A DNA stretch of 64,000 nucleotides from Lactifluus volemus (taxonomy: Eukaryota > Basidiomycota > Agaricomycetes > Russulales > Russulaceae), in assembly GCA_022376515.1 (NCBI GenBank), contig WTXI01000023.1, positions 248,001 through 312,000 on the forward strand, read 5' to 3'. The notes under the pieces are model-generated. The model made no database searches and was not told the DNA's origin. It worked only from the letters and a program-made list of their open reading frames with translations. Positions 1-12,900 of the stretch are shown in pieces (the stretch's first letter is position 1; every line of letters starts with the position of its first letter). A program made the position numbers and the translations under genes.

Positions 1-770
1 GTAAGCCGCATTACCTAATGGAATGTGTTCTGATTTTACTTGGCCCTGGCGCAGGCGTTTACGCGTGTATTCTACCGCCTTCTTGGAAACCCGGAATATC
101 TTGTGCCTCTCCGACAAGAGGTAGAAGCTGCGATAGCAGAGGAAGGTTGGACGAAAGCTGCAATGGACAAGCTTCCAAAGATGGACAGTTTTTTGCATGA
201 AACACAACGGCTCGATAATCCTAGCGTCGGTGTGTCACCAGTTCCTTTGGCGTCTCAGCTATTCGAGTTGATGCCCGTTCGTTCAGTGACGATGCTACGT
301 CTTGTATTACGTCCCTTTACGTTGTCGAATGGTCAGACAATCCCTGTCGGCACACTTGTGGGGATTCCTCTCGATGCCGTTCATAGAGATGGAGAAATAT
401 ATCCAAACCCTGAAGAATTCGACGGCTTCCGTTTCTCGAAACTCCATGAAGAGGAGGGGGATGTTTCCGTGAGTGGATATCAAGCGGTGTCGACATCTCC
501 AGAACAGCTGTCTTTTGGGCTTGGACGACATGCGTGGTGCGTATCCTGTCAACGATTTCAATCATACCCCCTTCCCTGAGATAGAACGATTTATATAGCC
601 CTGGACGCTTCTTCGCTGTAAATGAAATCAAGGCGATGCTTGCGCATATCATTGTAACATATGATTTCAAGTTCGAGGAGGGCAAGGGAGTCCCTCCCGA
701 TGTTTGTTTTGGCCCGTTTCGTAACCCCGGGGACGCGAACGTGTTGTTCAAGAAACGGCAGAAGTACTAG
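1..770 (+). CDS. Cytochrome P450, 3' part (gene enters from the left edge)
   Basis: This is the C-terminal part of a heme-thiolate monooxygenase. I read a splice donor at the very first base, an intron 1-54 with a CTAAT branch site and CAG end, then exons 55-229, 287-540 and 599-770, stop TAG. Removing the 57-nt intron 230-286 gives a smooth join ahead of the conserved F-T-L-S-N-G region; that intron has no stop and stays in frame, so the unspliced reading is also open. The K-helix is seen as H-E-T-Q-R, a variant of E-x-x-R, and the heme loop as F-G-L-G-R-H-A-W-C joined to P-G-R-F-F-A. The heme-ligand Cys is the last codon before the final intron. The N-terminal half with the I-helix lies outside the window. 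The P450 superfamily is certain; the subfamily and substrate are not assigned. Confidence 0.9.
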
Positions 771-2099
771 GATATCGGCCCGATTATTTCTTTACTGAAA
801 TTTTGCAGTTTGATAATTGAGTAGCTTCGCTGTGGAGAGTCAAGGCCCTTTGTCTGTAACATATGAACTGGTCAATGCGCTACGAGTCGCGCTAAGGGCA
901 GCCTGAGGTGACATCGGAGGGCTCCCTCGCCGACAATAAAAAAACGCTTTTAGGAGTTAGAATGCGTGTCTGGTTCGTTACCGCGCTGTAGTTTCATTGT
1001 CCACAGAATCAAAGGGAACCGTGACGGAAGGACACGAAATGGATACTTGCCTCGTCCTGGTGTGATTGGGCGATTCGGCCCCGGAATATCGAAACTGAAG
1101 ATGTTGTAGGGAATCCGGTTACACGTCTGGAAACCGTGCTACGTACTAGCACTGGTAATGGTGCTGACTCGAGGCGCGAACACAGCCCACTGTTGCCCCG
1201 AATCTGGTCTCCGATGATCGCATACATCGGCATGAGGCCCTTCTTCAACGCCACCGTGGCCGTAAACATATCCCATTCTTGACACAGTCGGCATCTTCAG
1301 ACCCCACCACACAATCTGGATCTCTTCGGTAGCCGAAAAACAAGTTCGAGAGATCATTAGGATTTGTTGAGGGTGAATTTAAACAAAAAGGAGTCATGCA
1401 AGGAGTGAAGGGAAGAAGTTCTGTTGAACCCGCGAACATCGCGCACACCTATAAGAACCAACACCCCGAGGGTGTGGTCGCAATAGGTTTATACTAGAAG
1501 GCTTTATGAGGCATACGAAGAAGAGGAAGGCGGAGATACGCAGGATGTACGAGGTTTTCTTATTATAACAATCACAAACAAAGTTCAACTTATGCGGCCC
1601 GATCGCCCCGAGAGGACACAACGCTTTCCCACACTTGTGTCAAAGTCGCAGAGAGCACAGGTAAGGCTGACGACAAACCTGGAGAACCGCGATAGGTTGG
1701 CCTCGATGGAAAGAGTAACCTGTTTGGTGGGAAAATAGTGCTGTGCCGTTTTGAATGAATTTCTCGCTGGAGATGTTGATGAGGTTGTCGAGACACTAGC
1801 GCGAGCCACACATCACCCGAGTCTGCAGTCAACTGTTTTGGGTATTGTATCCTGCAGTGTAATCAGCCGTTGGCATGAAGCTAGGTGCGCCCAAAACCTC
1901 AAGCCTCGTTCTGTAAATCTTCAGGTTGGCGGCGGTTGCACATCGTCTCCCTGTCTTTTTACGGGATAGGAATCTCAGCGCCTAGCACTGATACCCGGTC
2001 CAAGCTACAAAACATACATAATTTTGGGTTCAAAACACGCCAGCGCCAAGTTCTGCCACTTCTCAGGCTTTACCAGCGGAGTTACGTATGATGAGGTGG
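771..2099. other. Intergenic, no recognisable gene
   Basis: Only short unrelated open frames are present on both strands, none with a recognisable domain or plausible splice chain. Nothing else could be identified here. Confidence 0.5.
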
Positions 2100-2260
2100 T
2101 AGTTGAAGTCGAAATGGAATGCACCGGCGGTTGATGAGGAACATTCAACATCGTCACTGTCAGATTGATTCATAGAGGCACCATCAGATGAATAGAGGCC
2201 CGCGTTGAGCCTGCGACCAGAACTGAGGAGAGACGATGATAACATCCTGTGAAGAAATGG
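2100..2260 (-). pseudogene. Relic of a DUF6535 gene 3' coding end
   Basis: The stretch around 2161-2222 aligns by eye with 3930-3985 in the tail-coding part of the DUF6535 gene at 3689-6351. Shared pieces include CAGATTGATTCA and the following GCGTGCGACCAGAA-type segment, and both run in the same orientation. Many substitutions and indels separate them and no long frame survives. It is a decayed remnant of an older copy outside the recent 4.5-kb duplication. Confidence 0.55.
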
Positions 2261-2564
2261 GGAAACGGTTAGGTCCACTACGAGTACCTTCCAGTGAAAA
2301 GTAAATTGTACTGTACTGTAAGTTAGTCTTTTACTTTATTAAATCCATACAAAGGTGAGTTAGTATAAGTTACTGCAGTGGAAACACGAATAAATTTTTT
2401 TGCTCTTGAGTTACTTCGTCCATTGCTAGTTCAGACTCCGCAGCGGCAACTACTGGATGACAACTTTCACGTCACGTGTTGGCTACACATGTTGTGGTCC
2501 TGACGATGGACCGGTCCAATATAGTACAACCCTCCTCTGACTTTCATCACTGCCTCATGCCATC

Positions 2565-5500
2565 TGCGTGTGCTCTGGTCGTTTTTTCTCCACATCACCT
2601 GATGTAGTCCCATGCTCGTGTTGGTTTCATTTCAAGTATTATTGATCTTCCATTCCGTTCACAGTCTGAATTTCCATCCTGCCTCGTGTTCTCGCCATGT
2701 CCGCCCCCTGCTACCCCTACGCCTGTCTTACTAATATCAAGACGGGCCGATTATTACAATCATCACCCCTTTCAGGTTGGAGACACCTTAATCGAGATGG
2801 CATAATTCAAATTACACCATTTTATCACTGGCACTCGGGCGCCGTTCCACACCCCATTGACTTCTTCAATGCCAGCACGCATATTTATCCCAGTTAGTTC
2901 TGACTTTCTAAAAGGAATACTGTACAATCTGGGAATACTCTTATTCCGGCACATTCTCACATCGAGAATTTAGCCTGAGATTGCAAATATCATTACTTCT
3001 GGGTACTCTCTGTCCTCACTGGTTCCACCACTGACCAGTTGAAATTTGATGCTTGAAGCTTGAAGGACGAACCATATCTTTTTACATCCTAAAGGCGCGA
3101 ATCTCTCCGGATCAGCTAGCATGGACAGTGACCAGCTGGAACGCCTAGGTTGGTGGCGATAGATTGACGAGGGGACATGAGCTAGCATCCATGTTCAAGT
3201 TATGTTATTTGTCTGTTATGGTCACCCTTTGGGTACTACATTCACGTGTTGGGTTTCTGCATGCAGCAACTGGGTTCCCACTGCGCCTCGCTCACCGCTC
3301 AAACCATGACTCACGTACAGTGACTTTGTATATAATCTCCTGGTTCTGGCACATTTGACAGGTGAGTAGAGTCACGTGAGTACTATCTCTGTATTGATGC
3401 GCAACTCGCGGCGTGAAACGTGCGTTTGATACAAGAAACAAGCGAACCTCCGTCTCCATCTCGACCATACTCTAAAACGAAATTATGATCCGAGTTTCCA
3501 TAATACAAAATATCCACTGTATGAAGTTACATTCGGCGAGAAAATGAACGCTCGTTGTCACTCCTAAAATTTTGTAATGACATTGTGACTGCTTCACCAG
3601 CACATCACCTTTCGTATAGTACAGTGTTCGATGTTCCCAAAATTCTACCCTCAGTGGCGCTTTACTTCCATTGTACCGCTTCTTGAGATCAACGAGGATT
3701 CGGAGGTTGCAAAGCGGTCATAGCTATATTGGGCGCTGCCGGCCCGGACTGGTGAGTGAGTTCAAGCCGAGAACCATTTAGATCCCTAATATTACGATGA
3801 TCCCCGAGAATTGTGGATATTGTTGTATTATTAGGACCCGAGACAGACGCTACGGGTGGTGTGGTGTGTGACGAGGCGGAAATTGAACTCGAAAGGGAGG
3901 TCACTGGTTCATGGAGGAAACCATCAGATTGATTCACAATGGGATCTTCGTGTAAATGGAGATCCAGGCTCAGCGTGCGACCAGAATCAGGGGGAGAGGG
4001 TAGTGAAGAGCCAGATATCATAGGAGGTACCATAGTTGTTTCCCTGTTGAGTTGTGGAGTAGCGCCGCCGGCATGGGTAGCCAGAGGGATAGAATTGGCG
4101 ATAGATGAAGTGTGGATGATGCTTGGCGTTCGACTGACGGGCTCATCCTGTAAGGAAACAAAGGTACGGTTGCCTTCAAAACACAGGGGATCAGATGACG
4201 TGGAGATGTGGATAGCACGTCGACACGCACCAAGGATACCGACAGTTAACGACTCATTTCCATGGTATGGGGTGGAATGGGCAGGGCTTGGTGTGGGTCT
4301 GGGAATGGTCAGAACGGTGTCATGGATGGCAATGGGAGCGAGGGCGCCGAGTCCTGTTACATTGCCTTCTGAGAGATGGTCTGGATGGTCGCACAAAGCA
4401 TGCAAAACTGCCCTCCGTAGGGTGTTCTCATCAACAGTGGGATCGCAGAATGCTGTCAGGTCGGCATTGGTATCTTGGTGTAAATCGAGGTACAGGTGAC
4501 GAAGTCCGATAAGGATATGCGTGGCGATTCCTTCGGACCCGCTTCTCTTTGCGTCTTCTACAAGGTCGTTCCATAGTGCACAAAACTCGTGCTGCAGTGC
4601 CGGAAGTGTCTCTCGGATGTCGAAATTGGAAAGTAATCGCGTGAAATGTGATATCACACGAGTGGGCTTGTCCGTATCGAGTGATGGCATACGACCGCCG
4701 AGAATGATGTCGTGAATGGTATGAAACTGGCGAGTGACGCGAATGAGATTAGCAAGTAAAATGTTATCGCCTTGTCGGACGTAGGTATCGAAGTCAGTCT
4801 TGGATATAGCAGGGCATAATTGATCCCTAGCAAGTGCAATCCAACGGCCGTCGCGGTTCCGCACGTTCGCAATAATGCAGCCAACGATGCTTTGCGCACA
4901 TAAAGGTGTCTCCTGGTCGCTCGTATTGCCTAGGCTTCTCAGGGAATGTCCCGTTTCAACCGAATCCAGTATGGCACGCCCCTCCCCAGTGAATACTCCA
5001 TCGAGGATCTCCCAAATTGCATCAAGAAGACGTGCGGCGTCGGCCACCTTCACGCAGACGACGAGTCGCTGTATTTTGTCCGACTCGGGGACGAGATTGG
5101 ATAGCCAGGTACGGTGCAAGAATGAAACCAAAGCTGATGAAAGATTCAACTCGAGCTTTTGGAGAAGCTGTTGGGGTTCCTTGACCACTTTCGAGCTACG
5201 AAAGCCGAGGATGTACTGAAAAAATCTTTGTAATTCGTGGTCCTCGATTAAGGTTTCGAATGTCCACTCCAACACACGGCTGTCGATCTCCGATTCCTGT
5301 TCTCCAATAGTAACTTTGCCTAAATTCTCCATACGCTTGAAGATCTGATCATGATAGTGGGTGCTTAGATCGTCAAAGCGTTCGACTGTTGGTTCGTGAC
5401 AACAACAAATACAACAGAGAAACAGGGATGCCAGATATGATATGATGGAATAAAGAGACCAGATCACCGAAGAGAGGGGTGCATAGTATGGGCACTCATG

Positions 5501-7081
5501 CCAAAAGATCGGCATCAGGGTAATCAGCATGTATATCGCGCCAGAGACAGCAACCCACCACGCTACGGCGCGGAAGACGGTGGTATTGAGGTTGAAGAGA
5601 TATATGAGAATTGCAGCGAAGAAGAGGAATAGTGCGAGCTGTATCAGAGTGGGTAATACATTGGCCGCCCTGGGAAGGTAGAACTTTTCAACGCCATGAG
5701 CGAAGAATGCGCGGATCCTTGCTCGGTCGTGGGGTCTTTGTCGGGGGGGCTGAGTGATTCTAAGGTACCTCCGCGCCCATTGCTGGAGCAATGTCGCCAG
5801 CATGGCACAAGTGAGACTGATTGTCAAGCTCAGAATCAAGAGTGAGTTCACCCAGACAGCAGATTTAGGTGGGGAGAAGGGGTCTGGTTGAGCCGGAGTG
5901 ACAGGGATAGATGGACGGGATGTGTTCGAGTCGGCGGAAACTTGAAACTCGTATATATTCTTGAGATAGAATGCGGACGTATCCTGGGGGTTTTGCTGGA
6001 GGCTCGGGGCAGTCACAGCGACCAATTGCGCAACTGCGGCAGAGAAAAGACCACTCTATAAAGTAGCTTGAATTGAAAATGTATAAAATGTATGGAAAAT
6101 GAAACTCACGAAAATTAGGATCCCGTCTGCATCTCTGTGCCAGATGTCGGCCATTTTCTTGTCTTCTTCCTCTGCCATCTTCGAGTACATAAAGAAGAGA
6201 GGCCCCGAGCTATCAGCAAATTCACGCTGTGGTTCCTGATTCGTGTAAAGAGAGGGATCTGGTGGCAGATTTGGCGAGGGCGATAAGGAAGTAGAGTAGG
6301 ATACATACTATTAGCTTGAGGTTGATTCTCTTCGGTGTACGCTGCTTGCATTGTAGAAATAAGAGCTATAGGGTGACGTAAGAAGAGTTCTTTGTGTCAT
6401 AGACGGCACCGACAGTACAAAATGTACCGGCAGGTCTAAGGGCAGGAGTAAGGGCTGAGGATTGGTCGAATAGGAACTTTGCGGACCGTGCATGAACTTT
6501 ATACTTTATTACTCCGCACATGACGGGGAGAAGTAATTCTGGCTAGTTACTTATATCATGATCCTGGGCGTGCACGAGGCCGAGGTTCGGTTGAACCCAT
6601 CATATGACTCCGAGTCGGAGCTGCTGCGGGTCTAAATGATACAAGAAATAATACGGGGGAACCAATAAGAACACGGAGTTCGGCAGAGAGTAGCATTCGC
6701 ACACCACAGTAATGACGTAAACAGTAAGGCTACTTCAACATGTTTTGTCCACGTGAGCACCTCCATGCCCAATCACGTAGGCCGTACCCGGCGAGCCTTG
6801 TCCGTAGCATGCCTAACTATTGTGCCTCCCCCAATCTGAGTGGTGATGCACCACCGGAGCCAGCAGGTGTGTTGTGATTCCATGTTAACGCCATACTGAT
6901 GCTCAGTCTCCTTTTACATCGTATTCATACAGGATATCATACCTCACTGCCTCATGCCATCTGCTTCGCCTCTTATCCTTTCTTTAATCTACTAGTGGGG
7001 GAGTGTGTTGCTGGAGACATCTTCTATTGGCTAGTAGGTATTCGCTCCTGTACTGTATGCATCGAATTTGTTGTTGTGGCC
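2565..7081. repeat. Segmental duplication, copy A (4.5 kb)
   Basis: This block matches 9987-14500 almost base for base. It covers the DUF6535 gene, about 1.1 kb of its 3' flank and about 0.7 kb of its 5' flank. Similarity starts abruptly at TGCGTGTGCTCTGGTC and stops after TTGTTGTGGCC. Copy A holds two 60-70 bp segments in the 3' flank (around 2615-2675 and 2880-2950) that copy B lacks. Non-coding flanks are conserved along with the gene, so this is DNA-level duplication and not retroposition: both introns are also present in both copies. Confidence 0.9.
3689..6351 (-). CDS. DUF6535 multi-spanning membrane protein, copy A
   Basis: Exons on the minus strand are 6351-6309, 6258-6110 and 6055-3689, joined in frame to give 852 aa. 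The N-terminus is a cytosolic-looking segment rich in acidic residues ending in W-H-R-D-A-D-G-I-L-I-F, followed by four to five hydrophobic stretches within roughly residues 60-295, the last ending in a cysteine cluster (C-C-I-C-C-C). This is the DUF6535 signature of Agaricomycetes. A long soluble helical region (about 300-620) and a Ser/Thr/Pro-rich low-complexity tail follow. The function of this family is not established. The start was chosen because the upstream ATG exon splices cleanly through a 49-nt intron. Copy B is a close paralog from segmental duplication. Confidence 0.85.
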
Positions 7082-7180
7082 GAGTTTTTTCAGTACATTT
7101 TACACAGTACCTGGCAAAGCTGCAAGAGAAATAGCAGTAGCTGTGCACTCGCCAGTAACGATAACACAGAGAAAAGAGCA

Positions 7181-8230
7181 GAAGGGGGACCTTGTACCTG
7201 GACCACGACCATGGCCGGGCACGCCTCTCACTCTACGAGTGTAGAGAAGGTTGAGAGACAACACCCCGTCTCTCTCAGATATACCATCTGCCCCCCCCAA
7301 GGAGATGACCCCTCCTCCAGAAATTCACATGAACGCACAGTCGCACATAGAGAACACATAAACCAGAATATGACCCCATGGAGAATACCACTCCAGATGA
7401 CTGTATGACTTACAGACACACCCTAACAGGACAATAATGCCCACAGTAACCACTAACCACTGTACCAGAATACATGAGAATAAAGACCATAACCTGAAGG
7501 GGGACCTTGAGCCCGAACCACAACACCAGAGACCCCGAGCGTGAGCAGACCACACCGAGTGAACCCCCCAAAAAACAGGAAGAAAACGAACCCCCTGAAA
7601 GTACAAGGCACCATCAACCGGCTAACATGCCAACCGAGACCCACCCGCCATTATTGTAAGACCCCTAGCAACCAACGACAGACGGAAAATGCCGCCATCG
7701 AGACATGCTGGCAAAACAATGACTGCCGTAGCCCCCAGCCCACTGCACTCAGTCTGAGGCCTGATACACAAACTGAACTGGCATCACATTGTGAGCGCAC
7801 CACACATGAGAGACACCCTGGCAATGGGAATACCAACTTAACAGCAAAGATAAGATCCCAGCAATGAAAGCACTATAGATAAAACACAATAACGAAAATA
7901 CAGCACACACAGACCAACAAAGACCAATGGATGACAAGATCGCAGCGACACAAGTGCTGTGGACAGAAAACGCGATATTGAAAACACGTGACCCACGGGA
8001 AGACACCCGATTGGATTACTCGCAATGAGGTTTTTTAGTGGGTAGATAAGCGGTTAACCCGCCACACGAGTCCCACACTACCCCATATCAGGGGTGTGCG
8101 TAAAAGCATTTTTTGCCCTCACCGAGATCCCGGACCTCTTCGGCCCGCTCCAGCATTTAGATAGAGCTGTTAGATAACCTAGTTGTTATTATCTCCTGCT
8201 ATCTAATATACCGCTTCACAAAAAAAAAAA
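7181..8230 (+). mobile_element. Non-autonomous, poly(A)-tailed retroelement (LINE-mobilised)
   Basis: A 13-bp direct repeat AGAGAAAAGAGCA flanks the element (7168-7180 and 8231-8243). Its right end is an A-tract after CTTCACA, the hallmark of target-primed reverse transcription. The first ~150 bases and last ~260 bases match the ends of the element at 56371-58747, but the gag coding region is missing. The 5' start motif GGGGGACCTTG occurs twice, at about 7184 and again at about 7500. A 108-aa open frame at 7541-7867 has no recognisable domain and is probably fortuitous. It inserted just right of duplication copy A. Confidence 0.8.
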
Positions 8231-8261
8231 AGAGAAAAGAGCAACGCCACCACGTATAAGA

Positions 8262-9453
8262 CTACAGCGTGGTATCGATGAGGTTGCCGACCCCGACACC
8301 AAGCACCTGTTTGAGCACTAACTGAACCTTGTCCTTGTCCGCGTCAAGCCTCTGCTTCTCCTCGACCCAGCGCCTCTCCCGTTGTTTGTAAAGGCTTCCG
8401 ATAGCGTGTAGGCTGCCGATGACAGTGTACAGCGCGCGGCAAAGGTCCTCCTCGCGCACGTCGCTGCCGCTCGAAGGTGACCCATCACGCAAGGATGACG
8501 AAGCGCGCTCGAGCTGCTCGAGATGTGATGGCGAGCACGAAGCGCAGCGCCGGGAAGCCACTTTGGCAAAGGCAGAACGGAGAACGGATACTCTTCATAT
8601 CGGACGATTCGAGTCGCCTGAGGTCGCGACGAATCGCCCGTGACGCGACTGCGCGGAGCCTGCTGTGTGAGAGGGCGAGCAGCACGAGGGTAGTGTCCAT
8701 CTCGCGATCTAGTGCGTGGAACTACGATGCGGCATCAGCTCAACGAGATCGGACCTACCTGAACAATCTCGGGACAAGAGTAACTGGGGTACTTACAGCA
8801 TGAAGAAGGGCTTCCCAACAGACCTTCCACCTTCGGCGACGCTTCTCAGGATTAGTTGGTATGGAATTCGAGCTGCAGCAAGTCATTGTGATATCTTCAT
8901 TTCCTACGTCCTCATCAATCCATTCCCCATCGTCGGCATCTACTTCTTCGTCATCTGCGCCAACGTCCCAGTGCGGGGGTTGGGGGACATAGCGACGTGG
9001 TTCAGATCGGCGCTCGCCCACTTTGGATTCACCAGCAGTCTCCTCCCCAGACGACAGCTTGGGATTTATATCTCGTGGCTGCGTACTTTCAACACGCGGT
9101 GGCGGACGGATCTTCCCTCACTGCCGCAAGACTTGCGAGCGCTCTCGGAGGCGTAGTCCATGGCTATGTGAATGCGGGGGTAATGATGACTCGGACTTGA
9201 ACGCATACTCGCACTCGAGTCCGCCATACCACCACGTCTTCCACGAAACACATAGCTCGTCTGTAGGAACGCCCAGGGGTTGCACTGCGGCCCTAGAAAT
9301 GGCGTTGACGACAGCGGCAGCGTCGAGTCTGAAATCATCCCACCGGTGTTGAGTGCGTATATCTGCATCTGCAGTGACTATGGGATTGGTACAGGCAGTC
9401 AGGTGTGGGACGTTAACCTGGGTCCCAGGATTGTCTGGGGAGCATGCAGGCAC
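8262..9453 (-). pseudogene. Decayed conserved hypothetical gene (coiled-coil type C-terminus)
   Basis: The minus strand carries protein-like frames that can be spliced in part. The frame 9021-8797 ends in R-R-R-R-W-K-V-C-W-E-A-L-L-H-A at a GTAAGT donor; an intron 8722-8796 follows, and the next exon reads F-H-A-L-D-R-E-M-D-T-T-L-V-L-L. About 130 nt later a perfect 7-bp tandem duplication (AGAACGG at 8574-8580 and 8581-8587) throws the frame. With a single copy the reading would run straight on into the final frame ending at 8262, which has a charged helical C-terminus. Upstream, an open frame 9453-9118 looks coding but its junctions could not be resolved. Function unknown. I infer a recently inactivated gene; an assembly error is the alternative. 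Confidence 0.55.
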
Positions 9454-9986
9454 GGGTTGTCTGGATGAAGCAGCTTAGTGCTGCACCACCTTGAGAGGAG
9501 CTGAGGGGGACAGGTAGTGAGGAATCCCGGTCAATAGGTTGCAGGATGTCCCATCAGGCATCGCGCCACATGGGCAGCCGGTAGCTGATCGAGTGGGGTT
9601 CACGGTGGTTGGGTGCGAGGGGGCACGTGGCCATCAGGTTGGTGAGGTGTCTGGCCCGTGCAAAGCCGGGGAGTGCCCGGTCTTGGGGGGGACGATTCGA
9701 ATTGTTAGGTTTCTGTAGAGGGAGAGGAGGTTGTCAGCTGTGTGTCTGAACGAGAGAGTGTGTGGTTGGCCTGTGGGGTTGACAAGCCCCTTTGGGACCC
9801 TGAGGTAACTTTCCGGTAACTTACCGGCCCGGGGTTTTTTTTCCCGCAACACTACCCACTCTCTACTCCCTTTCCTGCCCCAAAACAGCCATCCTTCCGT
9901 CCAGCCCAACGTTATACCTCACCCACACTCCCAGGGACCGCGTCTTTGTCATAGTCACATGTTGCGGGCTGATTAAAATTAAAAAA
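9454..9986. other. Intergenic, G-rich, no recognisable gene
   Basis: A 91-aa minus-strand open frame (9909-9634) has no recognisable domain. Nothing else is supported between the pseudogene and duplication copy B. Confidence 0.4.
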
Positions 9987-12900
9987 ATGCGTGTGCTCTG
10001 GTCGTTTCTTTCTCCGCATCACCTGATGTAGTCCCATGCTCGTGTATTTCCATCCTGCCTCGTGTTCTCGCCATCTCCACCCCCTGCTACCCCTACGCCT
10101 GTCGTACTAATATCAGGGCTGGGCCGATTATTACAATCATCACCCCTTTCAGGTTGGAGACACCTTAATCGAGATGGCATAATTCAAGTGACACCATTTT
10201 ATCACTGGCACTCGGGCGCCGTTCCACACCCTATTGACTTCTTCAATGCCAGCACGACATTCTCACATCGAGAATTTAGCCTGAGATCGCAAATGCTATT
10301 ACTTCTGGGTACTCTCTGTCCTCACTGGTTCCACCACTGACCAACTGAAATTTGATGCTTGGAGCTTGAAGCTTGAAGGACGAACCATCTCTTTTTACAT
10401 CCTTAAGGCGCGAATCTCTCCAGATCAGCTAGCATGGACAGTGACCAGCTGGAACGCCTAGGTTGGTGGCGATAGATTGACGAGGGGACATGAACTAGTA
10501 TCCATATTACTCTATATGCCTGTTGTCAGTGAGATCCCCGCATGTGAAGTGGATGGTCACCCTTTGGGTACTACCCTCACGTGTTGGGTTCTGTATGCAG
10601 CAACTGGGTTCCCACCGCGCCTCGCTCACCACTCAAACCATGACTCACGTACAGTTATTAGCTGACTTTGTATATAATCTCCCGATTCACTGGCACATTT
10701 GGCACGTGAGTACTATCTCTGTATTGATGCGCAACTCGTCGTCATGAAGTAGTGAGAGCTCGTCGCTCGAACGGCAGCAAACGGTTTCGGTTCATCGTAC
10801 GCCGAGAACTCTCACACGGCATGAAACGTGCGTTTGATACAAGAAACAAGCGAACCTCCGTCTCCATCCATCTCGACCATACTCTAAAACGGAATTAGGA
10901 TCCGAGTTGCCATAATACAAGATATCCATTGTATGAAGTTACATTCGGCGAGAAAATGAACGCTCGTTGTGACTCCTAAAATTTTGTAATGACATTGTGA
11001 CTGCTTCACCAGCACATCACCATTCGTATAGTACAATATTGGATGCTCCCTACATTCTACCCTCAGTGGCGCTTTACTTCCAATGTACCGCTTGAGATCA
11101 ACGAGGATTCGGAGGTTGCAAAGCGGTCATAGCTATATTGGGCGCTGCCGGCCCGGACTGGTGAGTGAGTTCAAGCCGAGAACCATTTAGATCCCTAATA
11201 TTACGATGATCCCCGAGAATTGTGGATATTGTTGTATTATTAGGACCCGAGACAGACGCTACGGGTGGTGTGGTGTGTGACGAGGCGGAAATTGAACTCG
11301 AAAGGGAGGTCACTGGTTCATGGAGGAAACCATCAGATTGATTCACAATGGGATGTTCGTGTAAATGGAGATCCAGGCTCAGCGTGCGACCAGAATCAGG
11401 GGGAGAGGGTAGTGAAGAGCCAGATATCATAGGAGGTACCATAGTTGTTTCCCTGTTGAGTTGTGGAGTAGCGCCGCCGGCATGGGTAACCAGAGGGATA
11501 GAATTGGCGATAGATGAAGTGTGGATGATGCTTGGCGTTCGACTGACGGGTTCATCCTGTAAGGAAACAAAGGTACGGTTGCCTTCAAAACACAGGGGAT
11601 CAGATGACGTGGAGATGTGGATAGCACGTCGAGACGCACCAAGGACACCGACAGTTAACGACTCATTTCCATGGTATGGGGTGGAATGGGCAGGGCTTGG
11701 TGTGGGTCTGGGAATGGTAAGAACGGTGTCGTGGACGGCGATGGGAGCGATAACGCCGAGTCCTGTTACATTGCCTTCTGAGAGATGGTCTGGATGGTCG
11801 CACAAAGCATGCAAAACTGCCCTCCGTAGGGTGTTCTCATCAACAGTGGGATCGCAGAATGCTGTCAGGTCGGCATTGGTATCTTGGTGTAAATCGAGGT
11901 ACAGGTGACGAAATCCGATAAGGATATGCGAGGCGATTCCATCGGGCCCGCTTCTCTTTGCGTCTTCTACAAGGTCGTTCCATAAGGCACAAAACTCGTG
12001 CTGCAGTGCCGGAAGTGTCTCTCGGATGTCGAAATTGGAAAGTAATCGCGTGAAGTGTGATATCACACGAGTGGGCTTGTCCGGATTGAGCGATGGCATA
12101 CGACCGCTGAGAATGATGTCGTGAATGGTATGGAACTGGCGAGTGACGCGAATGAGATTAGCAAGTAAAATGTTATCGCCTTGTCGGACGTAGGTATCGA
12201 AGTCAGTCTTGGATATAGCAGGGCATAATTGATCCCTAGCAAGTGCAAGCCAACGGCCGTCGCGGTTCCGAACGTTCGCGATAATGCAGCCAACGATGCT
12301 TTGCGCACATAAAGGTGTCTCCTGGTCGCTCGTATTGCCTAGGTTTCTCAGGGAATGTCCCGTTTCAACCGAATCCAGTATGGCACGCCCCTCCCCAGTG
12401 AATACGCCATCGAGGATCTCCCAAATTGCATCGAGAAGGCGTGCGGCGTCGGCTACCTTCACGCAGACGACGAGTCGCTGTATTTTGTCCGACTCGGGGA
12501 CGAGATTGGATAGCCAGGTACGGTGCAAGAATGAAACCAAAGCTGATGAAAGCTTCCACTCGCCGAGCTTTTGGAGAAGCTGTTGGGGATCCTTGACCAC
12601 TTTCGAGCTGCGAAAGCCGAGGATGTACTGAAAAAATCTTTGTAATTCATGGTCCTCGATTAAGGTTTCGAATGTCCACTTCAACACACGGCTGTCGATC
12701 TCCGATTCTTGTTCTCGAATAGTGTCCTCGCCTAAATTCTCCATACGCTTGAAGATCTGATCATGATAGTAGGTGCTTAGATCGTCAAAGCGATCGACTG
12801 TTGTGTCGTAACAACAACAAATACAACAGAGAAACAGGAAGGCCAGATATGATATAATGGAATAAAGAGACCAGATCACCGAGGAGAGGGGTGCATAGTA

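Noticed and set aside
3939..4499. A 186-aa open frame antisense to the DUF6535 tail, repeated at 11348-11908
   Set aside because: It is open in both duplicates only because the DNA is nearly identical; no domain, start context or introns, and it overlaps the well-supported gene on the other strand.
7541..7867. A 108-aa frame within the short retroelement
   Set aside because: No knuckle or RRM-like features of gag; probably fortuitous in A/C-rich sequence.
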